Shown here one piece after another: positions 1 to 32,589 of a DNA stretch of 64,000 nucleotides; within the stretch, counting starts at the first letter, position 1; each line of letters begins with the position of its first letter. Both the position numbers and the translations under genes were made by a program. A model generated the notes under the pieces. It made no database searches, was not told the DNA's origin, and saw nothing but the letters and a program-made list of their open reading frames with translations. This DNA is from Hydrangea macrophylla (lineage: Eukaryota; Streptophyta; Magnoliopsida; Cornales; Hydrangeaceae). Location of the stretch: positions 10,283,218-10,347,217 of the forward strand of contig CM066982.1 of the NCBI GenBank assembly GCA_033977485.1, given 5' to 3'.

Positions 1-400
1 TATTACTGTAATACAAGTAATATAATACTTATTAGTAATATAATAGTTATATATTACTAATAATAATAGAACTTATATAAGTTATATTACTAATATAATA
101 CAAGTAATATACTAGTAGTATTATATATATATATATATATATCTTATGATATAAGATAGAAGAGGAAAGAACAGACGATCAAAAAAAAAGAAAAGAAAAG
201 AAAAGAATAACACTTACTGAGTAGCAGAGAGAGAGAGAAGAGGCGACAGCAGCTCTCGGTTTCGGCGCCGAAGAAGAAGAAGATCTGAAGAAGAAGAAGA
301 AGAAGAAGAAGGAGAGAGAGAGTCGAAGACCCTAGATGAAGAAGAAGATGAACCCTAGAAGACGAAGAAGAAGAAGAAGATCAAGAAGAAGAAAAATATG
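1..400. repeat. AT-rich then purine-rich simple sequence
   Basis: Positions 1-150 are almost pure A/T with short TAATA/ATATT reiterations and a TA run. Positions 173-395 are nearly all purine on the plus strand, with AAAGA, GAGA and long GAA/AAG runs. No gene was seen. If gene 1 continues leftward, this lies in its ninth intron. Confidence 0.8.
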
Positions 401-479
401 AAGAATAACAGATCAGTTACTAACATCATGTATTCTCTCTTCTTTTTTTGTTACTGTACTCTCGTGATCTCCCCTTTTC

Positions 480-709
480 CCCAATTTTCAAACCCCCTTT
501 TCAGTTTCCACATGGACCCCCTGTACAAGATTCGACACAATCACATGTTTCGTGCGAAACATGTGTGTTTCGTTCGAAACACACCGAAACCGACGAATCT
601 TGTCGAGACCTAGGATTTTCGAGATTCCTCTACTGTTTCGTGTCGGTGGCCCACGAAACCGAAAAGTTTCGGCTGTTTCGACCGAAACGAAACGAATTTT
701 TGATCCTTG
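480..709. repeat. CGAAAC-rich MITE remnant
   Basis: This block is packed with GAAAC/GTTTC words, many of them as TTTCGnnCGAAA palindromes. It ends in GATCCTTG, the same end as the complete element at 9703-10284. No matching left end was found, so it is probably a truncated copy of that family. Confidence 0.5.
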
Positions 710-959
710 GTAGTGCCTAATACCCATGTAACAGCTTTTCAGAAGCCAGTATCCCAGCCCATTTTACTGATTCTTCTCCTATTTTTATCTCTTATCCACG
801 CATCACGTCTATTTATACAAAATTTTCTCCTTTATAGTTTTATACAATATGTGTCCCTGCACACGTGCTTGCCATGTGCCTTAACCAAAGCCATCTGATG
901 CAGGATAGTGTTCCCTCCAACTTCAGAAGATCATGTCAACCTTGCACAAAAGATGCAAT

Positions 960-1434
960 CTGTCACGTGGAGCTTTCTTCAGACACCACGTGGCATGTCA
1001 ATTGGCTAGAAACCTCAACGATACCGAAACTGACGAGGGAAGCCTATCATTCAACTGCGCTGTGTTATAGCAACAACGGAATAAAAGAGGTTCGGAGATG
1101 GACTAGGTTCACAATTAGAGAATATGTAGACCACTAGACCTTGTCAGCGGGCCATCATCAGGGACAGATGAAAACTATTTGAAGACCGAGTACACAGGGC
1201 ATTTGCCCTTGGGCAGGCACAATAAGCAAGACAAAGGTGTCCTCTATGCCTCCAGCCTCCAATTTACGTGAGCGAGAGAGAGATCCCATCTTAGCCAGAA
1301 AGAGTTAGGCAAAGGGCTTGCGTCAAGACTCAAGACTAGTAGCGAGATGAAAAAATTCTTTGTTTAGGTCTTCCTCTCTCAGTTTCTCTGGCCCTCGACA
1401 GTTGTCATGTGCCTTTGTAGGACCCTTATAAATA
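960..1434 (+). promoter_or_regulatory. Promoter-like block, possible LTR remnant
   Basis: Two G-box cores CACGTG (964-969 and 987-992) lie about 430 bp upstream of a TATA-like TTATAAATA (1426-1434). A leader-like CT-rich stretch follows. The order resembles an LTR promoter of a retroelement, but no element coding sequence or matching second LTR is visible. The function is a guess. Confidence 0.25.
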
Positions 1435-1498
1435 CCGGATGATTCTCGCATTTCACACACATACAATACTGATCGAAAATTAATTCCTCACCTAACAA

Positions 1499-1750
1499 CC
1501 TTTAAGCCTCCCCTTGGTGCGTTCTCTCTCTCTCTCTCTGTAGATTGCCTTGGTTGTAACTCTAGCCCCTCCTCGTCATTGTAAAGACTTTCCTATGACT
1601 TTAACAGCCTTTAAGCCTCCCCTTGGTACTCTCTCTCTCTCTCTCTCTCGATTGCCTGGGTTCTAACTCTAGCCTCACCTCTCGAGACTCCCGTCAACGT
1701 TACGTGTTACTACCCCTCTCATCATTGTTAAGACTTTTCCTTTGACTCCT
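1499..1750 (+). repeat. 109-bp imperfect tandem duplication with CT runs
   Basis: CCTTTAAGCCTCCCCTTGGT begins at 1499 and again at 1608. Each copy is followed by a (CT)n run, GATTGCCT, TAACTCTAGCC and a TCATTGTnAAGACTTT motif. The second copy has gained roughly 40 bases before the last motif. Confidence 0.75.
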
Positions 1751-2639
1751 CAAAATATAATGCATTATATCGAAGTATGTATAACTTTCCGTCTAAAGTA
1801 AAACAATGAGAATACCACCTTTCCGGAGTGGACCTTCTAATTAAGGGAGGATCCACCACATATTGCATAAACACCAAAAATATACAGATGGTAACTAAGA
1901 AATTTCACAGTTAAGGAGTAGATACAAGAAAAGTAAATATTTGTAGCCATAGGAATTGATCAACGTTAGAGGGTGAAACTATAGCAAAATGCTAATCCTT
2001 TGCACACCAGACTAAAAAAATGTGTGCTCTACGTTCATAGAAAACTGGCAGCAATGGAAATACCAGTGTTACCAGAAATCATTCAAACTCTAGCGATCCC
2101 CATTTTGGATAGATTGTTCCAGATCATGGTACGATTGCGAACTGGATCGCCTCTCCTGGCATTTCAGCTTTAAATGACGTGATATTGTGATAACACCGCC
2201 AATTTAGGCTTTGACTTTTAATGTGTATATCCATATATATGAACACACATGAAAAGGATCTAACAAGTCGTTTTACATTTCAACCTACTGTACTCCATTC
2301 CGTCTTAGTGATTCGGAGAAGTATACCCCCACCGTACCATGTTCCCGTTCCCATTCCCATTCCTCATTCCGAATCGTTCTGCGATCCGGGTAACCTTGGG
2401 AAATACATCCCCCATCGATCCCGAAATGAGGAAACACTTCGGAGACTTCATATTAATCGACTAAAAGTTCCAATTAGCATCAAACTTTATTTCAGAAAAC
2501 AGTACGAAAAAAATATATATGTTTCTCCTGATAAAACGTAAAATTGTGTTAACATTGAACACACTTGCGGTCTAAAAAGGTGAAATTCATTTTTTTTTTA
2601 TATCAACTTCACAGTTTTAACTGTGAGATCAGAACCTAC

Positions 2640-12203
<9,564 letters not shown>

Positions 12204-12278
12204 TTCAGCAGTCCGACCAAAAACCAGTTCTCTGCACCTGCACCTGCAAATTCAGAAAATATCAAAAATAAGGTTGAC

Positions 12279-12329
<51 letters not shown>

Positions 12330-12378
12330 GTCTACACTGTAACCGTAACAATCCCAATCAGTTACTATCTTTTCTGTC

Positions 12379-12411
<33 letters not shown>

Positions 12412-12690
12412 GTACGTATCAATTCAACAAGAACATAATGATTTTAACCCATAAATAGAGACTAGGGTTTTTTTAAATAGGTGTGTGACTGAGAGAAAAA
12501 CAAAAACAAAACAAAAAATAATAAAGAAATAAAGAAAATTATGAATATGATGAAGATATGCACTAACCGCCGGTGAAATGTTGGTGTTATAATTGGAGGA
12601 TGATGGTGTGGGTGTGGGAGAGTCGAAGGGAACGGTGTTTAGGATTTTACAATAGGCATCTCCTAACTCCCAAGTCCCCAAGTATTGTTT
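12204..12690 (-). promoter_or_regulatory. 5' leader of the ELF9-like gene, with a probable leader intron
   Basis: Upstream of the start codon, 12204-12243 is probably leader sequence joined to an acceptor (TTTGCAG). A donor-like GGCG/GTTAGTG is at 12568, so a second leader exon would lie near 12568-12690. The inferred intron contains TA, GA and GT microsatellites (12279-12326 and 12380-12410). Transcript ends cannot be set from sequence alone. Confidence 0.45.
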
Positions 12691-12965
12691 TCCAGACTTT
12701 CTTCTTCTTCTTCGTTTTTTTTTTTTTTTTTTGGCTTATTTACGTTGTATACCCTCGTGTGAATTTTACTTATTGGGTTTTGTCGAGTAGTAAAACTGCA
12801 CCCACAATTTTCACACAATTTTTTATTCATATTTCCAAAAGTGTATATATATCTCCTATGTTACTGTGAGATTCACTGACAATAAGATGACGTAGGAAAG
12901 ATATAGACACACTTTTGCGAGTTTTGGATGAAAAGTTGTGTGAAGGTTGTGGGTAAAGTATTTAT

Positions 12966-13117
12966 CTTTGTTAACATGCTCCATTAGGGCATATGTTAAG
13001 GTTTTAAAAGTGGAAATAAACAAGAAGTTCAGTGTGGGTTTCAGTGTTTGTCTCCCTTTTTTATTTTCACTTTTGGAACCTTAACATTGCCCTAAGGGTA
13101 CATGTTAACAAAACTCT
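12966..13117. mobile_element. Hairpin MITE upstream of the ELF9-like gene
   Basis: The left end reads CTTTGTTAACATG, then TTAGGGCATATGTTAAGG. The right end carries the inverse, CCTTAACATTGCCCTAAG then CATGTTAACAAAA. A 7-bp duplication TATTTAT flanks it (12959-12965 and 13118-13124). It lies about 760 bp upstream of the start codon. Confidence 0.65.
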
Positions 13118-14239
13118 TATTTATTTAGTTCATCAAATTTCAATTGTGTCAATTTAATCCCTATATTTTGTTAAGTGAAGCAATATTGTCCACGCGGTCG
13201 ATTCAGTAAAAAAACTTACGAACCACCCCGTGTGCATCTCAGGTGAAGCATTTTAACAGCATTTTCGAAATTTCACCAAATTCCCAATTAAAAACCCACA
13301 CATATATATATATATATACCACTCTGTAGATACCCCATTTTGACGCACCCAAAAAAAGGGACTGACAGTCGCATTAGGGTACACCAGGCATGCGAATCGA
13401 GGAAAAGAGCTCCATAGTCCAAACAGGGACCTCAAAGGTCAAATCGAAGTCAATTCGGAGACAACAGCTCATCAATCGGATGTTCCAGGGTACAGGATCG
13501 CCCGATTACGATAACTGACGACATTTTTCAACCATAATTGAAGTTTGGCATGAAATTCAAGACCGAAATCAAGTCCGGGACGGCAAAAAGTCGAATTCGG
13601 TTGCATCAAGGCATAATATGCATCAATGCGGGCCCACAAAACTTCAAATCATCAAATTCTGACCACTAGCGGAGAATCTGACTCCAATCAAAATTTTGGC
13701 ACACCGAAATCGAGGAAAAAGGACATGATCGTCAATCAAGAAACACTGAAAGTCTGATTGGGCATGATTGGATGAAAATATAAAGAAAAATAGGAATTCT
13801 GCAAGTTGAATCAGCCCAATAAGATAATCAGAGAAGACACGACGGCCAATCAAAGTTCCAAGGCTCAATTAGGAAAGACAAGGGCAAAACGGTCATTTCT
13901 AAAGTCATAGAATCTCAATCGAACTATACCGATTCAAAGATAACGTCAATATGACCCCAAATCATCTTGAATCAGGAAGATTGGACGGGTCGGATCAAAA
14001 GATATCAACAGTTAAAGTTTGGGCGGTCCAGATCGACGTCGACAGTTTGAAGAAAGCAGGGTCGTTTCCGAGTTTCAAACAAATTCCGATCCAACCATAC
14101 GGATTTGAAATGGACGTTAAATCGAGTTCGGTTTTTTTTTTAATCATCCAAATCGGTCGCCCGAATTGAAAAATATCACCAATCGAAGTTCGGCATCGGT
14201 CAACGATCCCAATCTTAGGTTGGAACCTACCACTTCGTG
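13118..14239. other. Intergenic, probably degenerate retroelement flank
   Basis: A TA run lies at 13303-13318. From about 13330 onward the composition becomes richer in CGAAnTC and TCAAAT words and leads directly into the reverse-transcriptase fragment, so it may be old element sequence. No domain was readable. Confidence 0.35.
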
Positions 14240-14755
14240 TCTCACCTACAAGGTATTGTATGGAGCGATTACCTTCTCCAAAATAGATCTACGATTCGGA
14301 TACCACCAATTGTTTGTTCGACCCAAAGACATATCAAAGACAACCTTTAGAACGAGATATGGGCACTATGAATTCCTAGTCATGCCGTTTGGACTAACAA
14401 ATGCCCCAGCTGTTTTCATGGATTTAACGAACAGAGTGTTCAGGCCCTGCTTGGATCAATTCGTGATTGTGTTCATAGACAATATCCTGATCTACTCAAA
14501 GACCAGGGAGGAACACAAAGAACATGTGAGGATCGTACTACAGACGCTTCGAGACAACCACTTGTATACGAAGTCGGCAAGTGTGAATTTTGACTAAAGG
14601 AAGTCAAATTCTTGGGTCACACAATCTCACAGGATGGGATAGCTGTGGATTCAACCAAGACAGGTGGTGTTTTGGATTGGAATAGACCGAACACTGCAAC
14701 CGAAGCTAGGAGTTTCCTTGGTTTAGCCGGATATTACCAACCCTTATGTCTACTA
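14240..14755 (+). pseudogene. Ty3/gypsy reverse transcriptase fragment
   Basis: The frame at 14243-14597 encodes the palm region of a gypsy [17 protein letters not shown], then [18 protein letters not shown], then [10 protein letters not shown]. The catalytic block has FIDN where active enzymes have an acidic pair. After a frame break near 14577-14596 the family segment FLGHT..DGIAVDSTKT and FLGLAGYY continues to about 14748. There it stops abruptly at the start of copia LTR-like sequence. No gag, protease, integrase or LTR of its own was found. Confidence 0.85.
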
Positions 14756-14759
14756 TGAA

Positions 14760-15987
14760 TGCTCCAGAAGTGACAAGGGTTGGTAGGAACCTTATGGAGA
14801 GGATATATAAGGTTGGGAAACCCTAAAACATTTTATGCAGCTTTGTGTAAAAAAAAAAACGATCTTGCTATTCTGTATGCAGCTGGCCTATTTATAGATT
14901 TCCAAACCGACTTTAGAGTTCAATTGATCAAAACTTTTTCGATCGATCGAACCTTCAATTTATTGAAACTCTTTCAATTGATTGGTTCATCATCCTTACA
15001 TGTCTTTTTAAGCATTCTGGTGGAGCTAAGAGTGGGACCTCCTAGGTTCTTTATTGTTGGCTCAAACCAATTGTTAATTCCTATGATCAAACTCTTTGAC
15101 CAGCAAATTAACTAACTGGTCAGTTAACGTTTACTACACTATAAAACGATAACTGCACTGTAATGCAAAAGAACAAATCCGAAGTGATAGCTAGACGTGT
15201 ATAGTATACTAATGTCCATCTACCGTCAACATTCATAATCATATTCAGGTAGTCGGATAGTTGTTACTGTCAACCTGAATAATAATTACATCTTTCATTC
15301 CTTGAGTTCCATTCACCTCTCATGATTACCAAATATGTTGATAACTACTTATCAACAAGACTGTAGTTCTCAGTAATCAAATTGGTGACATTCTCAAAGG
15401 AATGCTTACTTTTTATCATAGGGTAGATTCTATCTTGACAATATATATTCATAACCCTATGAATATGACATACCCAAGATACCCAGGGGTTGATCTTGCA
15501 AGACCTCACTGATTGGTAAGTCAAATCAGCCACATCCACAGTCTATGTCCATAATCGTTGCAAGATTGAGAACACGTATCTTATACAAGTTATGAGATCC
15601 TATCAACTGTTGACAGTTTTATATGTCAATAGGAATCTCATAGTCCGTTAATGCACTATAAGCACTAGCATATTAACTAAGAGTTATACTCTAGTGATTG
15701 AGATTCATCACTCCATCTATTGGTAGTTAATAATGTTACAGTATACACTTGATGAGATATCCAGTCTAATCATCCACTGTGGTAAGTTTTAAGTATCAAA
15801 GATCGAATAGTAATTCGTATCTCACTTGTATGCATCTCATACATACACGAATTGCATACTATGATACTTAAGGATTACAAACACTCATCTCATGAAACAT
15901 ACACAGTTAAATGTATAAATGATATCCATATATAAAATGCCAAATGTCACATACATTAAGACCGGGTTTGAGGGCACAATCTCAACA
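14760..15987 (-). mobile_element. Ty1/copia LTR (3' LTR of a minus-strand element)
   Basis: Reading the minus strand, the end of a copia pol frame is followed by a polypurine tract GCAAGTGGGAGTT (15988-16000). The LTR then starts TGTTGAGATTGTGCCCTC, so its boundary is at 15987. The far (left) boundary is not certain; sequence changes character near 14760, where the gypsy fragment ends. The element body to the right is lost after about 120 bp. Confidence 0.6.
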
Positions 15988-16110
15988 AACTCCCACTTGC
16001 ACTGACAACCCATTACATCTAAGACCTAGACTAGTTAGATGGCGATCAAAGACTTTTTGTGGCAAAGCCTTTATAAACGGATCCAAGATTCCACTACAAC
16101 ATATTACAAC
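15988..16110 (-). pseudogene. Ty1/copia pol C-terminal remnant
   Basis: On the minus strand 16110-16006 reads DPFIKALPQKVFDRHLTSLG and then LR. This is the usual last stretch of copia RNase H. It is followed by the polypurine tract of the adjoining LTR. Upstream sequence is not recognisable as pol, so this is a truncated 3' end. Confidence 0.7.
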
Positions 16111-18455
16111 TCCCAAAATTCTTATTTCATCTTTTGGAAATGGAAAACAAAAATATACACAAGGACTTTCCCGTCGTCCCATCGGCCTCACTTCTCACGC
16201 TTCTTCTTTCATTTATTCTTTTCACCTATAATGAGGTAAAGCTCCACTGCTCAGCTATATGTTGAGTGTACAATTCTAGACGTATGCTTGTATGACAATT
16301 CATACTTTAAAATATCAAACACATCCATTAGTCTTTAGGGAGAAAAATACACATTCATCCAGTACCGACAAGTCCAAGCCTTAAAATGTGATGCCAATAG
16401 CTAGTCCAAGCCTACAACCATTGCATCCAAGTGCCCTAGCAAGTCTAAACCTTGAACCATGCACAATAGCCGTCGCTACTAAAATTCTCTAACATCGAGA
16501 AGCTTATTCCGGATGAAACTGTATAAATCCCCCCTTTGACCCACATAGACATATAGCATGCTCACGTAATACCTTAGACATGCTTTTCATAACTATTCGC
16601 GTGCATAATTAACGGGCCTAACTAACACATGAATTTTGCCCCGATCAAATACATCGTATTAGATATTTAAAACATGAGATTTTCGATAATCATAGTTTTA
16701 TAATTCATTCCTTAGGCTATAGTCTTAAGATTTTAGATGGAGTATTAGGGTACTGAATTTACGTCGGATCTCTGTTTATACATGAAACCTACGAGTTTTG
16801 ATAAGTTTTTCAAGAGAACACAAAATTAATATTTTTACAAAACTCTGCCAAGCGCGGCTTAAGAAGTATCAAAACGTAGATCTTACCTCAAGTAGTTCAA
16901 CTACGAAATCTGGAGAAAACTGACGGACGGTTATCGATTGGCGTCGTGAAGTTTGTGGGGAATAAATCTCTTTTTTTTTTCTCTCTCTCTCCATAAGATA
17001 TTCAAGATTTTGATATTTATGAAAAAAATGTCCTAAGTCTACACTTTATAGTCACGACTCTCGGAAATCATGTTTACCTCCCCACGAGTTCTCAAAACTT
17101 CTAATTATCTCCCAAAACGTCTTAAACGTCTACGTTCTCGCTTCCTGAGTGAAAATCTATAATCCATATAAGTTTTCATCTAAGTTCCGTTTGGGTCCGT
17201 AATTACGTTCCGCAAACTATTTTCGTGAGATTTCTAGATAATCTACATTTTATGCGGCACATCAAATTGGTTATCTCTAATTCGTTCAAAATGATCTTTA
17301 ACAAGGTCAAACTATCAAAAAAATACACTACACATGTATAATTACTATTCACATATACCAGATAATTCAAGTAACATTTAAATCATATAAATGTCATTTA
17401 ATCACATGAATGCCTCATTGAGTATTAGATTGCCGTGTCCCCACTTGACACATTCCGTTGACTCAAGTCAACCACTTCCGAAATTATCAAGTAACATTGA
17501 CAATCTCTTAAAATTCAATTATGCCTTTGAAACAAACGATTTTCTGAGACGGGTGTGACAACATCTCCCAATTTGGGACACTGGCCACAATTGGGTTCCC
17601 AACTGGACACCCATAAATAATTTAGTGGGCACCAATAAGTGTCATATAACACTATAATTATCATTAACTCATGATTATACATACTAAAGCAATATTAAAT
17701 ATAAAACACGGTAGTGAGTGTCACACTCATAAAGCCATATGAAGGGTTGTTCAACAAACTCATGATACTGACCAAACCAACTCGAGCCGAAGAGTTTTGA
17801 TTGATTTACATGAGTCATGGTTCGAGTGACGGTTTTTTCTTCGCTATCGCTTCGGCTATCAGTTTAAAGCCATAGTTCACCGGCCAAAATCGACTCGACC
17901 GAACACTCCTTATTAAATACGGAGTAATGTCTATGTTATATCAGAGTGAGTGTGTGTATGTTATATCATAATGTATATCACATTATATCTCAGCGAGACA
18001 TTAACAGTTCAGACACCACAACCGGCTCTCTCTCTTGGTCGTTCTCACCTCTGACCACCAACGATCATTCTCTATATCTATTAAACGGTGGGCTGACAAT
18101 CTCTCTCCATATTGCTCGATCTCATGTACTTCTTCTTCTTCTCCATTTTTTTCCTTTGTATTGTGATCTCACCATATCACCAGTCATCAGAGAGATATCT
18201 CGCATGCTCGATCTCAATATCAAAAGCTTCCTCTTTCTCGCCATGAGGTACACGTTTCTTCTTCAAACAAACAAACTTGAAATCACAAATTTGGTTCAAA
18301 CACCCGAAAACGGACCAAGTCAATTCCAAGCATAAGTCGGTTCGGTTGGTCGGGTGGAATGATCACACCCGATCCATATCGGCCTGGTTGATGGGTCTTG
18401 CCCCCAAAAACGACCCGTCCCAACTGTGAGCATAAATTCATAGTAGTATTACAAA
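16111..18455. other. Intergenic, no gene recognised
   Basis: No exon or conserved domain was read on either strand. A short CT run lies at 16970-16992. The 129-codon open frame at 17946-18335 has plain low-complexity content and no family resemblance. A GACGGGTGTGACA string near 17547-17559 resembles an LTR terminus, but no partner was found. Confidence 0.4.
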
Positions 18456-18616
18456 GGAAAAGGCTTCGGTGCTGTTAGCACAGTGCGGTTCGCACTGTGC
18501 TACTCACATGTAAACAGTAAAACTGTCCAGTTTTATAAAAACTGCTTTTACAAAAGCAATTTTATATAATACCAAATGTGAGTGTCACAGTGAGTAACAG
18601 CGCCGAAGTCTTTTCC
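18456..18616. mobile_element. MITE in the proximal promoter of the Kelch gene
   Basis: The 161-bp element has ends GGAAAAGGCTTCGGTGCTG and, inverted from the right, GGAAAAGACTTCGGCGCTG. Next to the left end is a perfect 10-bp palindrome GCACAGTGCG/CGCACTGTGC with a 3-base loop (18478-18500). No clean target-site duplication was seen. The right end is 131 bp from the start codon, so it may supply leader or promoter sequence. Confidence 0.7.
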
Positions 18617-18747
18617 TATTATGAAACAGGGAGAGAGAGAGAGAGAAAACTGCGGCGCTGCTGTTGTTTCTTTCTCTCTCAAAGTACTCGCTGTGGTGCA
18701 AAATTTTCAGGTGGCTACATAATTTCTCTCTCTAGGAAATCGATGAA

Positions 18748-29125
<10,378 letters not shown>

Positions 29126-29331
29126 CCTAAATTTCTTCCCATTCTTTGCAAAATTTTTTTGCCTTTTGCCAATTCTATCAATTACTGCTTGTAATATTTC
29201 AAAATGATTGGTATTTGTTTTTCCCACAAACTCATTGATCAGAGCAGTTCTATCATCAGATGTCTGTAAAATGGGAACCTTGTACATTTTTGTATGTGCC
29301 TACTATAGAGTTATATAAAATGGATTAAATT

Positions 29332-29371
<40 letters not shown>

Positions 29372-30216
29372 AGCAGTTCAGTTCATCTCATTTGGGGTGT
29401 TAATGGGATTATGGATTATGGGCTAGTGATGTGCATGTGCATGTTCATGTTCATGTTATGGGTAAAGTTAAACAGAGGTGATGGGAAGTGGAAAGAGAGC
29501 ATACTATTACAAGTAGATGTGGGGGAAATATGGATTAGGAACTTGGGAGAAAAGGGTAAAAATATATATATATATATATAGAAGAGTTGGTTACAACTTA
29601 CAATGACCATGCCAACAGTTTACTGAACTAGCACGATTCAGGATTTACTTGCTAGAGTCAGTTTTGGATTGAATTGAGATGATTGTTGTCTTGATATTGG
29701 GATGTGGTGTAAGAATGGGAGTCTCTCTGGTTTGTAAGGTGGTGTTCCTGTTGTTGGATGAGTATATGCGCAGTTCGGGTTAGCGATGAAGCTACTATCT
29801 GCTGATTGATGGGGTTGCTGATTATTGTTACACCTCAGCTTGGGCTTTGAGAAGGCTCCTTGAGATATTTGCTTTGTGCTTGTTTGCCCGGTCTGGTTTG
29901 GGTGTTGATTTGTTTATTTTCAGTATAGAAACCGCGAGTGTTGTCAGTTTAACCGAGCAGGCTAGTGGCATTTTTTCATCAGGGGTGCGGTTTTGTATTT
30001 GGAGGATCTATTATGATATTGCTTCAAGTTGGGTGTTTTTGAGGCGATTTAACTTCATTATTATATCAGGCCTGTTTGGGAGCATAGTGTTTGAAATGGT
30101 TTATTTATTTATTACAAAGGGAAGGGTTGGAGGTCGAGCACTCGACCTATATGCAATGGAGGGGTTTAAGACTCAAATCGATGCCAAACGAGCTATATGC
30201 CAATTGTTGCCGGATG

Positions 30217-30248
<32 letters not shown>

Positions 30249-30867
30249 ATTTGTGGCTCGGGTTATTTGCTTAGGCCTTTATATGCTTTGTTTGCTTTAT
30301 TGTTGCGGTTAATTCAGCAGGGGGTGGGGGGTGGCCGCGGGTGGGGTTGTATGGTCTGTTGGTGTTTTTAGAGTGCTTTTCATATGTTTGTTTATTTGCC
30401 CAAATGAGGTTTGGTTGTGTTTTGGAGGTCTATGCTTTTAGAGATGAGATTGTTTGTATGTCGTTGGTTTTGTTTCAGAACAGTAAATATTGAATGCATC
30501 GGGATACATGTCGTTAAATAATAAATATAATGTACTAATACATTTAGAATTTGTATAAGATTTTCCCTAAGATCAAGGAATGATCCAGTCATAAGAGATT
30601 ATTTTATCCCACCTGTAGGTAATTGTGGGTTTGAGTCTCGTGGAATAGGATTATGTGTTTGGAGAATATTACATCCCTTGTGTGTAGTGCATAATAATAA
30701 AAGATTAAGTTTTCCCCCAAAAATAAGGGCATCCATAGTGATACATGTCAAGCCAATCAACAAAGCATCCCACTTAATTGACACGTGTATATGTTAAGTG
30801 GTACATGCTAAAAGCTTTTGACACTACTTCTACAGGAACAAAAGTTCATACGGTGGATGTGTTAGAT
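29126..30867. other. Intergenic 3' of the Kelch gene
   Basis: This presumably contains the Kelch 3' UTR at its start. A CT run (29336-29369), a TA run (29562-29580) and a poly-T tract (30220-30244) are present. The 174-codon open frame at 29847-30371 crosses the poly-T tract, has no domain and is not called. Confidence 0.5.
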
Positions 30868-31041
30868 AGAGAAGTGCTAGGCACACATCTCAAATCACAC
30901 TTTATGCTTTAAATGCATGTACTATGTGCTGTTTGAATTTTTCACATTTTTCTGTGCACCACTTACACAGCACATGGTACATGCATTTAAAGCAAAAGTG
31001 TGGTTTGGGGTATAGTTTGAAGTGTGTGCCTAGCATTATTG
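30868..31041. mobile_element. Hairpin MITE
   Basis: The left arm TGCTAGGCACACA followed by GCTTTAAATGCATGTACTAT is mirrored on the right by ATGGTACATGCATTTAAAGC and TGTGTGCCTAGCA. The arms meet near CTGTTTGAATTTTTC. The flanks GTGTTAGAT (30859-30867) and GTGTTAAAT (31042-31050) match at 8 of 9 bases, suggesting a Mutator-type duplication. Confidence 0.75.
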
Positions 31042-32438
31042 GTGTTAAATATTCTGTAAAGTGTCTTTTTATTTTATTTTTAAATTTTATCTATATATAT
31101 ATATATATATATATTTAACGGTAATAATTGTACGTTGATAGGTTAAAGGGTTGGCCACACTTACGGGAGTCCAAAAATCTGACACAAGGGATCCATCACT
31201 AAACCATTCAGGGGTGCGTAAAAGGGGCTCGGGGGCCGTCGTCGTCTTAAAGTTTTTGAAAATTATGATTTAGCCTACAAAATTTTTAAAAATTATAAAT
31301 ATTATGCATATTGGCCCCTGCAAAAGTTTGAAAATCTTAGTTATGTGAATATAATTATACAAATTTAAAATGAATTTACATATTGGCTCCTCTTAATTTA
31401 TCTTTTTTTTTATACATATGTAACACTAATTGTAATCAAACACACCCTAAACTATCAGTTGAGTCGTGATATCTAAAGAAAGAGAAGTTGAAATAAATTT
31501 GCCGTATGTAATTAATCACACCTTATATATTGGCTAAACACCTTATCTTTTTAACTCTAAGTTTAGATCAACCAAATTGTTATAATATCAACACAACCTT
31601 TACAAATTAAAAGCAATGATCATCACTTGTGATAAAAAAAAAAAAAAAAATCAATGATCATCACTTATTATTGAATAAAAAAGTGATAATATGCTGGCTG
31701 TGGCGTAATTACAAAAAAAGTCGGGAGACTGGAAGAACAAAACCATTTATACAATATAGGAATGCTAGCACAAATTATTTTAACTCGCAAAACGTTAAAA
31801 AAATCTCAGAGAAAAAAGTAATATTTTTTATATAAAATTTTTTACTTAAAAATATGTATAAATAACCCCCAAAAAAAATTTCTTCAGGGGTGCTACCCCC
31901 GAACCCCCGAATAAACCTATTTCCTGATGGACCCAAGTAAGTGAACTTGGCCTCCCCCAAATGTACAGTCTTGAGTCCGCCACTGCATATGGTTAGCACA
32001 CCAATTACACAAACCATATTTTCCATTCTTTGCAAACCCCGACACAAAAGCACATACGCTAACTGATCCGTAAAAATGGATGCTCTAACGGAATACATGT
32101 GAATAGATAAAAGGGTTTAATTGGATTGGGATACCATGTCATCTACACAACTTTCATAGCCAATTTTTTTTTGGATGTCCATATCACTATCAATAATACC
32201 TATGCTTTTTGTTCCCATGAAAAAAAAAAAAAATCTAATGCTTTGTTTTAAAAAAAAACACTTTCTATGATATGGAATTGCTAATCTACCAGTATACCTC
32301 TTAAAAAATTGCAATTATTTTTAATTAGGAAAGAAAAGAAACTATGGTCCAAGGACGGAGCTAAAATTTTTAGTTAGTGGGGGCTAAGATTGAACATATA
32401 TGTACAGGGGATGGTTTTGTGGTCGGGGAGCAGTTTTA
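31042..32438. other. Intergenic, old transposon debris
   Basis: The stretch contains a TA run (31091-31112). Phrases such as GAGTCCGCCACTGCAT (31974) and GGACGGAGCTAAAATTT (32354), in opposite orientations, are typical of degenerate Mutator-like elements. No border could be fixed and no gene was seen. Confidence 0.35.
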
Positions 32439-32589
32439 GGGAGACTTCTATTTTGGGACTTTCTTAGCTCGAATTTGTTATAAATGGCAAGAAAAATAGT
32501 TCCCAATGCAAGATAGGTGCATTGAAAATTATTTTTCTTGTCATTAATAACAAATTCGGGCTAAGGGAGTCCCAAATGGGAGTCTGCCC
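32439..32589. mobile_element. Hairpin MITE with about 60-bp arms
   Basis: The left arm (GGGAGACTTCTATTTTGGGA, then TAGCTCGAATTTGTTAT and CAAGAAAAATA) pairs with the right arm (TATTTTTCTTG, ATAACAAATTCGGGCTA, TCCCAAATGGGAGTCT). Both flanks carry CAGTTTT, a probable short target duplication. The structure could fold into a long imperfect hairpin RNA if transcribed. Confidence 0.7.

Larger units (their letters stand above)
710..2639. other. Intronic stretch without a recognised gene
   Basis: No exon of the gene-1 family could be read on the minus strand here, so it is probably part of intron 9. It holds a promoter-like block (960-1434) and a CT-rich tandem duplication (1499-1750). A 106-codon open frame at 2221-2541 has no recognisable domain and is not called as a gene. 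Confidence 0.5.

Noticed and set aside
2221..2541. 106-codon open frame with a proline-rich middle
   Set aside because: No family resemblance, and it lies on the opposite strand inside what appears to be an ELF9-like intron.
29847..30371. 174-codon open frame on the plus strand
   Set aside because: It crosses a poly-T tract giving a phenylalanine run, has no domain and no splice or promoter context, and resembles chance reading of T/G-rich DNA.
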